Assembly: GCA_014804695.1 (NCBI GenBank)
Contig: JAAUZJ010000019.1
Coordinates: forward strand, 45,554-87,423
Source: Lachnospiraceae bacterium
Lineage (GTDB): Bacteria > Bacillota > Clostridia > Lachnospirales > Lachnospiraceae
DNA: 41,870 nt
Direction of reading: 5' to 3'
Within the stretch, counting starts at the first letter, position 1. The number at the start of each line of letters is the position of its first letter. This document shows positions 17,169 to 25,148 of the stretch, one piece after another. Both the position numbers and the translations under genes were made by a program. The notes beneath the pieces are model-generated. The model was not told the origin of the DNA. It ran no database searches and saw only the letters and a program-made list of their open reading frames with translations.

Positions 17169-19103
17169 ATGGCGGCAAAAGCAAATAAGAAAAAGGTGAC
17201 TGATACTGAGAACAAGGTATTTATTTCGGAGGATGACCAGTATCTGTTTGCACAGGGAACACATTATGACATTTATGAGAAACTCGGGGCACATCCTTCC
17301 GTTGAAGACGGCGTTAAAGGAATGTCCTTTGCAGTATGGGCGCCGAATGCGGAAAGCGTTCATGTAATAGGTACTTTTAATGATTGGAACGAAGAAAGTC
17401 ACCAGATGCGTAAGTTAGGACCGGGCGGAATTCATCAGATATTTATTCCGGGGGTTGGCGATAATGAAATGTATAAGTACCTTATCCGCACTCCGAAAGG
17501 GGATAAGCTTTACAAAGCAGATCCGTTTGCCAATTATACGGAAATGCGTCCGGGAAATGCTTCAAAGACCTTTGATATTTCCAAGTTTAAGTGGGGGGAC
17601 GATGCATGGCTTAAAGAGAGAGCCACTAAGGATTATAATAAGGAACCGCTTGCTATTTATGAGTGTCATATCGGCTCATGGATGAAACATCCTGACGGAA
17701 CAGAGGACGGTTTTTATAACTATCGTGAGTTTGCAGACAGATTTGTAGAATATATGAAGGAAATGAAGTATACGCATGTAGAGCTTATGGGTATTGCGGA
17801 ATTTCCTTATGACGGTTCATGGGGCTATCAGGTTACGGGGTATTATGCTCCGACCTCCAGGTATGGGAATCCTTCGGACTTTATGTATTTAGTCAATAAA
17901 CTGCATCAGAATAAAATCGGAATTATTTTAGACTGGGTACCGGCTCACTTTGCAACAGATGCACATGGACTCGGCAGATTTGACGGGGAATGTATTTTTG
18001 AACATCCCGATCCGAGGCTCGGCGAGCATCCTGACTGGGGTACTAAGATTTTTAACTACGGAAAGACAGAAGTAAAGAACTTCCTGATTGCCAATGTATT
18101 GTTCTGGGCAAGAAAATATCACATAGACGGTATAAGAGTAGATGCGGTGGCGTCTATGCTGTATCTGGATTACGGTAAGCAGGATGGTCAGTGGCTGCCT
18201 AATAAATACGGCGGAAATAAGAATCTGGAAGCAATAGAATTTTTCCGTCACATGAATTCTGTGGTATTAGGTTCTAATCCCGGTTTCCTTACAATTGCGG
18301 AGGAATCAACAGCATGGCCGTTGGTTACAGGTAAGGTTGAAGAGGACGGTCTGGGCTTTAGCTTCAAGTGGAATATGGGATGGATGCATGATTTCTGCGA
18401 ATATATGAAACTTGATCCTTTATTCCGTAAAAATAACCATTATGCAATGACTTTTGCAATGAGTTATAACAGCAGCGAAAACTACATACTGCCGTTGTCC
18501 CATGATGAAGTGGTACATCTTAAATGTTCCATGTTAAATAAGATGCCGGGATATCCTATAGATAAATACGCAAACCTAAGGGTTGGTTATACCTATATGT
18601 TTGGTCATGCGGGCAAGAAGCTTCTCTTTATGGGTCAGGACTTTGGACAGGAGAGAGAATGGAGCGAGGCAAGGGAATTAGACTGGTTTTTGCTGGGTGA
18701 AGACTTAAACCGCGGTATGCACGATTATGTCAAGGAATTGTTAAAAATTTATCGAAAGTATCCGGCAATGTATTCAATTGATAATGACTGGAAAGGTTTT
18801 GAATGGATAAATGCTGACGACGCTGACAGGAGTACTTACAGTTTCTTTAGAAAAGATGAAACAGGAAAGAACAATATTTTATTCGTTCTCAATATGACTC
18901 CGATGATGAGAGAAGGCTACAAGGTAGGTGTTCCTAAGAAAAAGAAATATAAACTTTTATTAAACAGTGACGAGAAGCGCTTTGGCGGAAACGGAAATGT
19001 CATACCTGCTGAGATAAATGCGGTAAAAGGAGAATGTGACTTTAGAGATTATTCCATTACCTTTGATTTACCGCCATTTACGGCTGCGGTTTTTGTATTT
19101 TAA
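17169..19103 (+). CDS. glgB: 1,4-alpha-glucan (glycogen) branching enzyme GlgB
   Basis: GH13 enzyme that makes alpha-1,6 branches in glycogen. The N-terminal CBM48-type domain (about 35-140: YEKLGAHP, FAVWAPNAESVHVIGTFNDW) is followed by the catalytic barrel, with the nucleophile D325 in GIRVDAVASML, the acid/base E378 in TIAEES and the third acid D446 in LPLSHDEVVH, then the C-terminal all-beta domain ending in LPPFTAAVFVF. At 644 aa it is close to the usual length; the first ~20 residues are Lys-rich. AGGGGG lies upstream of the ATG. It is cotranscribed with the TPR-AAA gene; other glg genes are not nearby. A terminator follows. Confidence 0.96.
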   Translation: MAAKANKKKVTDTENKVFISEDDQYLFAQGTHYDIYEKLGAHPSVEDGVKGMSFAVWAPNAESVHVIGTFNDWNEESHQMRKLGPGGIHQIFIPGVGDNEMYKYLIRTPKGDKLYKADPFANYTEMRPGNASKTFDISKFKWGDDAWLKERATKDYNKEPLAIYECHIGSWMKHPDGTEDGFYNYREFADRFVEYMKEMKYTHVELMGIAEFPYDGSWGYQVTGYYAPTSRYGNPSDFMYLVNKLHQNKIGIILDWVPAHFATDAHGLGRFDGECIFEHPDPRLGEHPDWGTKIFNYGKTEVKNFLIANVLFWARKYHIDGIRVDAVASMLYLDYGKQDGQWLPNKYGGNKNLEAIEFFRHMNSVVLGSNPGFLTIAEESTAWPLVTGKVEEDGLGFSFKWNMGWMHDFCEYMKLDPLFRKNNHYAMTFAMSYNSSENYILPLSHDEVVHLKCSMLNKMPGYPIDKYANLRVGYTYMFGHAGKKLLFMGQDFGQEREWSEARELDWFLLGEDLNRGMHDYVKELLKIYRKYPAMYSIDNDWKGFEWINADDADRSTYSFFRKDETGKNNILFVLNMTPMMREGYKVGVPKKKKYKLLLNSDEKRFGGNGNVIPAEINAVKGECDFRDYSITFDLPPFTAAVFVF

Positions 19104-19114
19104 AATTTTAAGGG

Positions 19115-19142
19115 TAAAGAAATTATAAAACTATGCCGAAAT
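19115..19142 (+). promoter_or_regulatory. Sigma-28 (SigD/FliA) type promoter of the flagellar block
   Basis: TAAA (19115-19118), a 16-base spacer, then GCCGAAAT (19135-19142), which matches 7 of 8 positions of the GCCGATAT -10 element known for SigD. It lies between glgB and the flagellin-linked genes. Initiation would fall near 19148, inside the left arm of the glgB terminator, so transcripts from here escape that hairpin. Confidence 0.6.
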
Positions 19143-19143
19143 A

Positions 19144-19176
19144 AAGGGTGAATGTATTCTTGCATTCGCCCTTTTT
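19144..19176 (+). terminator. Rho-independent terminator of glgB
   Basis: AAGGGTGAATG (19144-19154) pairs with CATTCGCCCTT (19162-19172, one G-U pair) around a 7-base loop, followed by a run of T. It closes the TPR-AAA/glgB transcript 40 bases after the stop codon. Confidence 0.85.
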
Positions 19177-19214
19177 AAAGTGAAAATATAATATTATACC
19201 TACTACATGGAGAG

Positions 19215-19236
19215 GGTGAAAAATAAATTTTTCACC
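19215..19236 (+). repeat. Intergenic hairpin repeat, copy 1 (short form)
   Basis: Perfect arms GGTGAAAAAT and ATTTTTCACC around a 2-base AA centre. The identical 22-base palindrome occurs at 38090-38111, and 21 of its 22 bases occur at 39021-39041. This copy lacks the GCCCAAACATCGCAGG segment of the other two and is followed 4 bases later by GAGAGAAAGG, which overlaps the leader of the next gene. Confidence 0.85.
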
Positions 19237-19263
19237 TTTTGAGAGAAAGGCATGGTTGTTAAT

Positions 19264-22242
19264 ATGAAGATTACCTTTGACAATGCTAACACGAATCAAA
19301 ATGTAGACAGGGTGATGACAACTACACATCGGGAGACCCGTACGGAACAAACAACTCATACGGGTGGATACGCATTAGACATTTCTGGCACAGTTATGGA
19401 TAACACTGCTTATAAAGGTCAAGGAAAGACCGCAGAAGAGGTTATGCTGGATGCGGGGCAAATAGATGTTGCCACGCATAGTGACTATATGACAGTTATG
19501 TCTAATTCTATGTCTAGCGAAGATTTTGGCCAGATGATGAAAGATGGTTATAGTATCGGGGATATGGAAATAGAAGAAGTCGTTACCATTGTTGATACAA
19601 TAAAGGCAGAGCTTATTAAAGGCGGTACGCAGGTAGATGGCTATACGGATGAGATAGACGCCGAAACCTTGGCAGAAATTACAGGCAGTGAGGCTTTTGC
19701 CAGAGAACTCTGTCATCAGTTTGCCGAACACGACATTCCGGTCACTGAGGAAAATGTGAATAATGCAAAAACGGCATATGACAAGGCGGCCACGATAGAT
19801 GAGTTAAATGAAGGCACCGTTAAGTATATGGTTGAGAATCATATGGAGCCTACAATTGACAATTTATATCTTGCCAGTCACAGCGCTGCTGCAGACGGAG
19901 ACAGACAAGGCAAAGGATATTATTCAGATGGGATTTATGGATATTATTCCAAAAAGGCTGAAGAATATAACTGGTCCGAGCTGCAAAGCCAGATGGAGAA
20001 GGTGCTTGAAGAAGCCGGTTTAGAAGTCAATGAAGAAAATTTAGAAAACGCTAAATGGCTTATAGAAAAAGGAGTTCCGTTAACTCCTGAAGCAGTGGAA
20101 GATTTGCATAAGTTGGATTCTGTAGAATTTCCTCAGGATATGAAGCAGCTTCTTTCTGCTATTGCGGCAGCTATAGCTGACGGAAAGAGTGCAGGAAGGG
20201 CAGACCTTGCAGACGGCAGAAGTAATCTTGAGAAAGCTGCAGAATATGTGGAAAGATTTGACGAGATTACCGATGAAGCCGTAGATAAAACCGCAGCGGA
20301 GGAAAAAGAGCTTACGCTTAAGAATTTAGAGGCTGCGCAGAAGCAGATAGATGCCGATCTGGCTTCGGAGTATCCCGAAGATGTTGCGGCAAGGCGGCAG
20401 TTAGAAGAAACCCGTCTTATCATGACGATTGAAGCTAACCGTAAGTTGTTGGAGAGCGGTTACTATATTGATACAACCGAACTTGAACGGTTGATAGAAG
20501 ATCTTAAGTTTATCGAACAACAGCGTAAGGAAATTATGTTCGGAGAAGCAGACGCTGACAGCGCGGCAAGAAAGGCTGAGTTGTATACTGAGGTATACGA
20601 GAAGACCACTCAGATACCGTTCCTTCCTATAGATATCGCGGGCAGATTTAAGGCAGCAGATGGCGATTTTACCTTAAATAATGTACATACGCAGGGAAGC
20701 GCTTTAAAACAGGAATATGAAGCGGCAAGGGAAAAGTACGAAACGTTGATGACGGCTCCAAGAGCTGATATGGGCGATTCAATCCGGAAAGCATTTCGGA
20801 ATGTAGACGATATATTAGAGGATATGAATTTAGAAACCAGCGAGGAGAACCGCCGCGCAGTACGTATTCTCGGATATAATCACATGGAGTTAACAGAGGA
20901 AAACGTTCAGACGGTTAAGGAAGCAGACATGGAGCTTCGTCATGCAATAAACAGAATGACTCCGGCGGCAACGCTTCAGACAATACGTGATGGTAAAAAC
21001 CCGTTGGAAATGACTATACCTGAGCTTAACGATTATTTAGATCAGATGCAGTATGACAAAGAGCAGGATGATGAAAAGTACAGCAGATTTTTATATAAGT
21101 TAGAGAAAAATCAAGAGATAGATGCCCAGGAAAGAGAAGCATATATTGGAATCTATCGTTTGTTCAGACAGATTGAAAAAGCCGATGATGCAGCAATTGG
21201 CGCTGTTATAAATAATCAGGCGGAGTTTTCCTTTAAAAACATGTTGAGTGCGCTGCGCAGCAGCAAGAAGCATGGAATGGACTTTACGATAGACGATTCT
21301 TTTGGCGGGGTCGAGTCAATTTTCAAGAGTGTGTCTATCAGCGAACAGATAGAAAGCGGTTTTAGCAGGTATGAACGCCAGATGGCCGGAGAGATGGCTG
21401 ACAATATGGCAAAAGACGATTCTGCTACGAGAGAAGAATATCAGGCAGAGCAGCTTGAAGAATACCGACAGCTTAATGAGGTAGAAGATTCGGTTGTAAA
21501 TGAGTTGTTGAATAATAATCAGCCTGTAACGGTAAATAATCTTTTGTCAGCCAATATGTTAATGAATAGAGCCGGTTTTCTTTTTAAACGGATTGATGAC
21601 TTTACTAAACCGGCCGATAAAGATAAGGTAAAGGATGCGGTTTCACATCTTACAGAGTCCATGACGGATAAAGATTCCGCGCAGGAAGCCTATAGTGATA
21701 TGCAGCAGACTTTTGAAGAAGTGCTGGAAGAAGCGAAGTATGATAAGGATATACAGTTCATTGACTTAAAAGCAATCCAGAGTTGTCATAAGCAGCTGAC
21801 TCTTGCAGGAAATCTTGCTAAGGAAGAAAATTATCATATACCCGTCGAAATCAACGGTGAGACAACATCAATTCATTTGAAGGTATTGCATGGAAAAGAA
21901 GACGGTGGTAAAGTAAAAGCGACTCTTAATACGGAAAGTTATGGAAAGGTTGCGGCTGAATTCGCTATTAGAAACAATCAGGTATCGGGTTACATTGCCT
22001 GCTCCACATCTGAAGGTGTTGAAGTAATTCAGGGTCAGAAAGACAGTCTGCAGGAGAACCTTAGAAATACGGTTGAGTCGTTGGTACAAAATAAAATGGA
22101 GCTTGGAAGCATAGGAGTAGTTCATAGCAGTGAGCTGGATTTGAACTCTTTTACGGCAGAAGAAGCACAGGATAGTTCATCGGTGCAGACTGCTGATCTG
22201 TACCAGGTGGCAAAAGCATTTATAACAGTTATTACAGCATAG
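19264..22242 (+). CDS. Giant flagellin-linked protein, DUF6240-like with FliK-like C-terminus
   Basis: A 992-aa acidic, mostly helical soluble protein with no signal peptide or membrane segment. Its middle carries degenerate repeats around a T/N-x-E-N-(L/V) core (IPVTEENVNNAK, LEVNEENLENAKWLIEKG, METSEEN-like, MELTEENVQTVKEA). The C-terminal part (about 855-965: INGETTSIHLKVLHG, GKVKATLNTESYGKVAAEF, then a helix) resembles the hook-length control domain of FliK in pattern; this is inferred. It looks like the Lachnospiraceae DUF6240 family found beside flagellins. ATG 19264 is preferred, by analogy with the leaders at 36632 and 23746; in-frame ATG 19252 touches the AAAGG site. A sigma-28 promoter lies upstream and flagellin follows 31 bases downstream. 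Confidence 0.8.
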   Translation: MKITFDNANTNQNVDRVMTTTHRETRTEQTTHTGGYALDISGTVMDNTAYKGQGKTAEEVMLDAGQIDVATHSDYMTVMSNSMSSEDFGQMMKDGYSIGDMEIEEVVTIVDTIKAELIKGGTQVDGYTDEIDAETLAEITGSEAFARELCHQFAEHDIPVTEENVNNAKTAYDKAATIDELNEGTVKYMVENHMEPTIDNLYLASHSAAADGDRQGKGYYSDGIYGYYSKKAEEYNWSELQSQMEKVLEEAGLEVNEENLENAKWLIEKGVPLTPEAVEDLHKLDSVEFPQDMKQLLSAIAAAIADGKSAGRADLADGRSNLEKAAEYVERFDEITDEAVDKTAAEEKELTLKNLEAAQKQIDADLASEYPEDVAARRQLEETRLIMTIEANRKLLESGYYIDTTELERLIEDLKFIEQQRKEIMFGEADADSAARKAELYTEVYEKTTQIPFLPIDIAGRFKAADGDFTLNNVHTQGSALKQEYEAAREKYETLMTAPRADMGDSIRKAFRNVDDILEDMNLETSEENRRAVRILGYNHMELTEENVQTVKEADMELRHAINRMTPAATLQTIRDGKNPLEMTIPELNDYLDQMQYDKEQDDEKYSRFLYKLEKNQEIDAQEREAYIGIYRLFRQIEKADDAAIGAVINNQAEFSFKNMLSALRSSKKHGMDFTIDDSFGGVESIFKSVSISEQIESGFSRYERQMAGEMADNMAKDDSATREEYQAEQLEEYRQLNEVEDSVVNELLNNNQPVTVNNLLSANMLMNRAGFLFKRIDDFTKPADKDKVKDAVSHLTESMTDKDSAQEAYSDMQQTFEEVLEEAKYDKDIQFIDLKAIQSCHKQLTLAGNLAKEENYHIPVEINGETTSIHLKVLHGKEDGGKVKATLNTESYGKVAAEFAIRNNQVSGYIACSTSEGVEVIQGQKDSLQENLRNTVESLVQNKMELGSIGVVHSSELDLNSFTAEEAQDSSSVQTADLYQVAKAFITVITA

Positions 22243-22273
22243 AAAATGCAGATATATTAAGGAGGAATACAGA

Positions 22274-23710
22274 ATGAGAATCAATTATAACGCTACGGCG
22301 ATGCGCGCTAATAATGCTCTTAATGTGGCAGATAACCGGGTATCATCATCATTACAGAAATTATCTTCCGGTTATAAGGTAAACAGCGCAAAAGATAATC
22401 CGTCAGGTTATGCAATCGGACGCAGAATGAATACCCAGATAGAAGGTGTTTCCGTAGCAACGCGTAATGCCAATACAGGTATTTCAATTATTGAGACGGC
22501 GGATGGTGCGCTTACTGAAGTGCATGAAATGCTGCAGAGGATGAATGAGCTGGCAATCAAGGGCGCTACAGGAACCATGACTACAGCTGACAGGGCAATT
22601 GTAAATGAAGAAATAGCCCAGCTGAAAGAGGAAGTGGCAAGAATAGCACGTGATACGGAATTCAATGGTCAGCCATTGTTGGACGGATGTTTTGATCTGA
22701 AGGGCTATACAAATAACCTGAATGTAAAAGTCGGATATTATAGTGATGAAGTATTGGAAAAAGTATATACAGTTGATGCACTGAAGGTATTTTATAATGA
22801 AGACGGAAAGATTGATTTAGATAGAACCAAGGATAGTTTTAAGCCGGGAGCTAATTTCCCCGAAGGAGTAGAGATTTATTCTGTAGGCGAAAACTGCGTC
22901 ACCATTAAAGGTGATAATAACTTTGAAATAACTTTAGATATTAATGAGGATTCTTTAGTTAAGGGAAAAGAACTCAGCGATAGTACCGGATTGAATATAA
23001 GTAGTTACAGCGAAGCTTTAGATGTAGGTAGTTATAATATAAATCTGGATTTTGGTTATGACACGTCAGGAACCCTTCAGACTGCTACAATTAATCCTGC
23101 TTCTACAGGATTGCCTGCAGGTGTGACAGTCAGTGTGGATACTGATCATAATCAGATTACGATTAAGGATGACAGTGGAGCCGATCTCCTCACTATTGAT
23201 GCACCTGATTATGATGGGACTACGCCTGTTAATGCCATGGCAATTTTTGATGTGGAAGATATCGGTGACAGTATGGTTGCTGACATTAGAAACTTGAAGA
23301 TTGATGTTACAGGAATCGGTGCAATGGATACACAGATTGGCGCTAACGAAGGTCAATCATTGGAGATTCGTATTCCTACTATTTCTTTACAGAGACTTGG
23401 AATTACAAATATGAATCTGCTTACACAGGATAGCAGTTCAGATGCAATTGTAGCTATTAAATCGGCTATCTCCTATGTATCGAGTGTAAGAAGCCGTCTT
23501 GGTGCATATCAGAATCGTTTAGAGCATACTGTAAGCAGTCTGGATATTACCAGCGAAAACATGACTTCTGCATATTCACGTATCATGGATGTTGATATAT
23601 CGGAGGAAATGACTACTTACACATCACAGCAGGTTGTTGAGCAGGCAGCAGTTTCAATGCTCGCGCAGGCCAATGAAAGACCTTCTCAGGTGCTGCAGTT
23701 GTTACAGTAA
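22274..23710 (+). CDS. Flagellin
   Basis: Main filament subunit, 478 aa. The conserved N-terminal D0/D1 domain (about 1-140: MRINYNATAMRANNALNVAD, LQKLSSGYKVNSAKDNPSGYA) and the C-terminal D1/D0 domain (about 385-478: SRLGAYQNRLEHTV, ENMTSAYSRIMDVD, SMLAQANERPSQVLQLL) flank a variable, exposed middle of about 240 residues. The segment LQRMNELAIKG corresponds to the enterobacterial TLR5-contact stretch LQRVRELAVQS, with the key Arg and Leu kept. A perfect AAGGAGG precedes the ATG. It lies in the order DUF6240-like, flagellin, FliS and is probably read from the sigma-28 promoter at 19115, with no clear promoter in the 31-base gap. Confidence 0.97.
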   Translation: MRINYNATAMRANNALNVADNRVSSSLQKLSSGYKVNSAKDNPSGYAIGRRMNTQIEGVSVATRNANTGISIIETADGALTEVHEMLQRMNELAIKGATGTMTTADRAIVNEEIAQLKEEVARIARDTEFNGQPLLDGCFDLKGYTNNLNVKVGYYSDEVLEKVYTVDALKVFYNEDGKIDLDRTKDSFKPGANFPEGVEIYSVGENCVTIKGDNNFEITLDINEDSLVKGKELSDSTGLNISSYSEALDVGSYNINLDFGYDTSGTLQTATINPASTGLPAGVTVSVDTDHNQITIKDDSGADLLTIDAPDYDGTTPVNAMAIFDVEDIGDSMVADIRNLKIDVTGIGAMDTQIGANEGQSLEIRIPTISLQRLGITNMNLLTQDSSSDAIVAIKSAISYVSSVRSRLGAYQNRLEHTVSSLDITSENMTSAYSRIMDVDISEEMTTYTSQQVVEQAAVSMLAQANERPSQVLQLLQ

Positions 23711-23745
23711 TTTGATTGTATATTATATGGAAGGTTGTTGTTAAT

Positions 23746-24222
23746 ATGACGAAGGAATTAAAACAGGATTATACATTAAGGATCACACAGGCAAATAAGA
23801 CCCAGCTGGTTACCATTTTATATGAAATGATCTTAATTTATCTGGACGAAGCAAGGAATGCCCTTGAAGTGGATGAAAAAGCTGAGTATAAAAATGCAAT
23901 CCGTAAAATAAGGGGATGTATGAATGAGCTTACCGATTCGCTGCATTTAGAGTATGAGCTTGCACAGAATCTGTTACAGTTGTATTTGTATATTAATAAA
24001 GAGTTGGTTCATGCCAGCATACATTATGATAAAGAAAGCCTTGCGCATGTGGAGAAGATTATCAGACCTTTGAAAGAGGCGTATAGTAAGCTGGAGATGC
24101 AGGATACTTCGGGACCTGTTATGGCAAATACACAGACCGTATACGCAGGACTGACATACGGTAGAAATACGTTGACTGAAAATATAACAGACCCATCGGC
24201 AAATCGTGGTTTTTTTGTCTGA
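23746..24222 (+). CDS. fliS: Flagellar export chaperone FliS
   Basis: A 158-aa cytoplasmic chaperone that binds the flagellin C-terminus and keeps it unfolded for export. It has the FliS four-helix pattern: RITQANKTQLVTILYEMILIYLDEA (split across helices 1-2), YKNAIRKIRGCMNELTDSLH, then LAQNLLQLYLYINKELVHASIH. It is slightly longer than the ~130-aa bacterial norm, with a Gly/Asn-containing tail (YAGLTYGRNTLTENI). I chose ATG 23746, 11 bases after GGAAGG; an upstream in-frame TTG at 23716 has no site. It lies 35 bases after flagellin, and a strong terminator closes the block. Confidence 0.93.
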   Translation: MTKELKQDYTLRITQANKTQLVTILYEMILIYLDEARNALEVDEKAEYKNAIRKIRGCMNELTDSLHLEYELAQNLLQLYLYINKELVHASIHYDKESLAHVEKIIRPLKEAYSKLEMQDTSGPVMANTQTVYAGLTYGRNTLTENITDPSANRGFFV

Positions 24223-24230
24223 ATAATGAT

Positions 24231-24262
24231 AAAGAGTTGGCAGCTTGGCCAACTCTTTTTTA
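24231..24262 (+). terminator. Terminator of the flagellin-fliS block
   Basis: AAAGAGTTGGC (24231-24241) and GCCAACTCTTT (24248-24258) form a perfect 11-base stem with loop AGCTTG, then a run of T to 24262. It begins 8 bases after the fliS stop codon. Confidence 0.9.
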
Positions 24263-24265
24263 TGA

Positions 24266-24505
24266 TTAAGTATTTACAAAGTTTGAAGCCTGCTCCATAA
24301 GATATTTGTATCTTTTCATGACGGCATTGAGTTCATAGATATAACAATCTATAAGGTCAGGGTCAGTTACATTATCAAAGCCGCAGTAGGCGTTTTCCAA
24401 AGCTCGTCTTGCTTGAAGTAGTTCTTCGTGAATTGAGATTTTTTGAAGCTCCAGCGCATCATCTGTATTAACATGACAGGGACTATGGCGGAATAAAATC
24501 TTCAT
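24266..24505 (-). CDS. DUF2508 (YaaL-like) small protein
   Basis: A 79-aa soluble protein recognised as DUF2508/YaaL by the block ELLQARRALENAYCGFDNVTDPDLIDCYIYELNAV (here split from residue 29 on), followed by MKRYKYLMEQA. Its function is unknown. ATG 24505 has GGAGG 5 bases upstream; a TTG at 24517 lies inside that site. In Bacillus yaaL sits next to bofA on the same strand; here bofA is the next gene but divergent. The first 20 residues contain two His and one Cys (FRHSPCHVN). Confidence 0.85.
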   Translation of the reverse strand: MKILFRHSPCHVNTDDALELQKISIHEELLQARRALENAYCGFDNVTDPDLIDCYIYELNAVMKRYKYLMEQASNFVNT

Positions 24506-24631
24506 GACTGCCTCCAATCTTTTCGGAAAAATCCTCTTTTATAAATTATAGACAAAATATGGAAAAATATTCTTGTTATATTTTATAGCCGCCCTGCATA
24601 GTAATTTAAAAGGAAAGAGAGGGATTAGCCT

Positions 24632-24904
24632 ATGGAAAGAAGCAGCGCTGTAGCAGCCATTATTTTTGTATGTGTACTCGTGCTTTTAATCGGAGCATTT
24701 GGACGAAAAATAGAGTGGATCATCAATTTTGTACTGCGTGCGGTTATGGGAACGATAGGAATATATTTTTTAAATAATTTTCTTATGTTAAAAGATATTT
24801 CTGTTACAGTAGGCATTAATCCGATGACTGTTTTGACATCCGGAATCCTTGGATTTCCGGGGCTTGTAGTGCTTTATGGCATTAATTTTTTTAAAGTATT
24901 GTAA
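24632..24904 (+). CDS. bofA: BofA family pro-sigmaK processing regulator
   Basis: A 90-aa membrane protein of the BofA family. In Bacillus, BofA holds the SpoIVFB protease inactive in the forespore membrane until pro-sigmaK should be cut. Three hydrophobic segments (about 6-20, 28-50 and 66-88) and the C-terminal GILGFPGLVVLYGINFF with the conserved NPMTVLTSGILG match the family. GAGAGGG precedes the ATG. It stands alone between DUF2508 (divergent) and the Tad operon. Its presence supports a spore-forming host; whether a sigmaK pathway operates here cannot be seen from this window. Confidence 0.9.
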   Translation: MERSSAVAAIIFVCVLVLLIGAFGRKIEWIINFVLRAVMGTIGIYFLNNFLMLKDISVTVGINPMTVLTSGILGFPGLVVLYGINFFKVL

Positions 24905-24940
24905 AAAACTTACAAACTTTAATTTTTTGAATAATTCCTC

Positions 24941-24969
24941 TGGACAAGACTATAAAATGCATATATAAT
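24941..24969 (+). promoter_or_regulatory. Promoter of the Tad pilus operon
   Basis: TGGACA (24941-24946) and TATAAT (24964-24969) with a 17-base spacer. The expected start near 24976 gives a leader of about 170 bases before the first Tad gene, including a hairpin at 25046-25077. Confidence 0.7.
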
Positions 24970-25045
24970 TCAACTTACATTACAAAAGTGCATGTGCGGT
25001 AATCGGATTGCAGCCGGCATTTTAACAACTCAACAAATTCTTAAT

Positions 25046-25077
25046 GTATACTCGTGATCATCTTAATCACGATATAC
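25046..25077 (+). promoter_or_regulatory. Hairpin in the Tad operon leader
   Basis: GTATA (25046-25050), a bulged C, then TCGTGAT (25052-25058) pair with ATCACGA and TATAC (25066-25077) around loop CATCTTA. No U-tract follows. The leader does not show the c-di-GMP-I riboswitch core I would expect, so its role is open. Confidence 0.6.
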
Positions 25078-25148
25078 ACATATCAGGGAAGATTCTTCCG
25101 GCGAATTCATTGAGTAAGTTTATTTGATCAAAGAAAAGAGGTGATCTT

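Noticed and set aside
22223..22255. Sigma-28 promoter directly before flagellin (GCAGATAT)
   Set aside because: No TAAA at the right distance; the only TAAC is about 21 bases upstream.
24976..25148. c-di-GMP riboswitch in the Tad leader
   Set aside because: The expected conserved core sequences are not visible; only a generic hairpin is supported.
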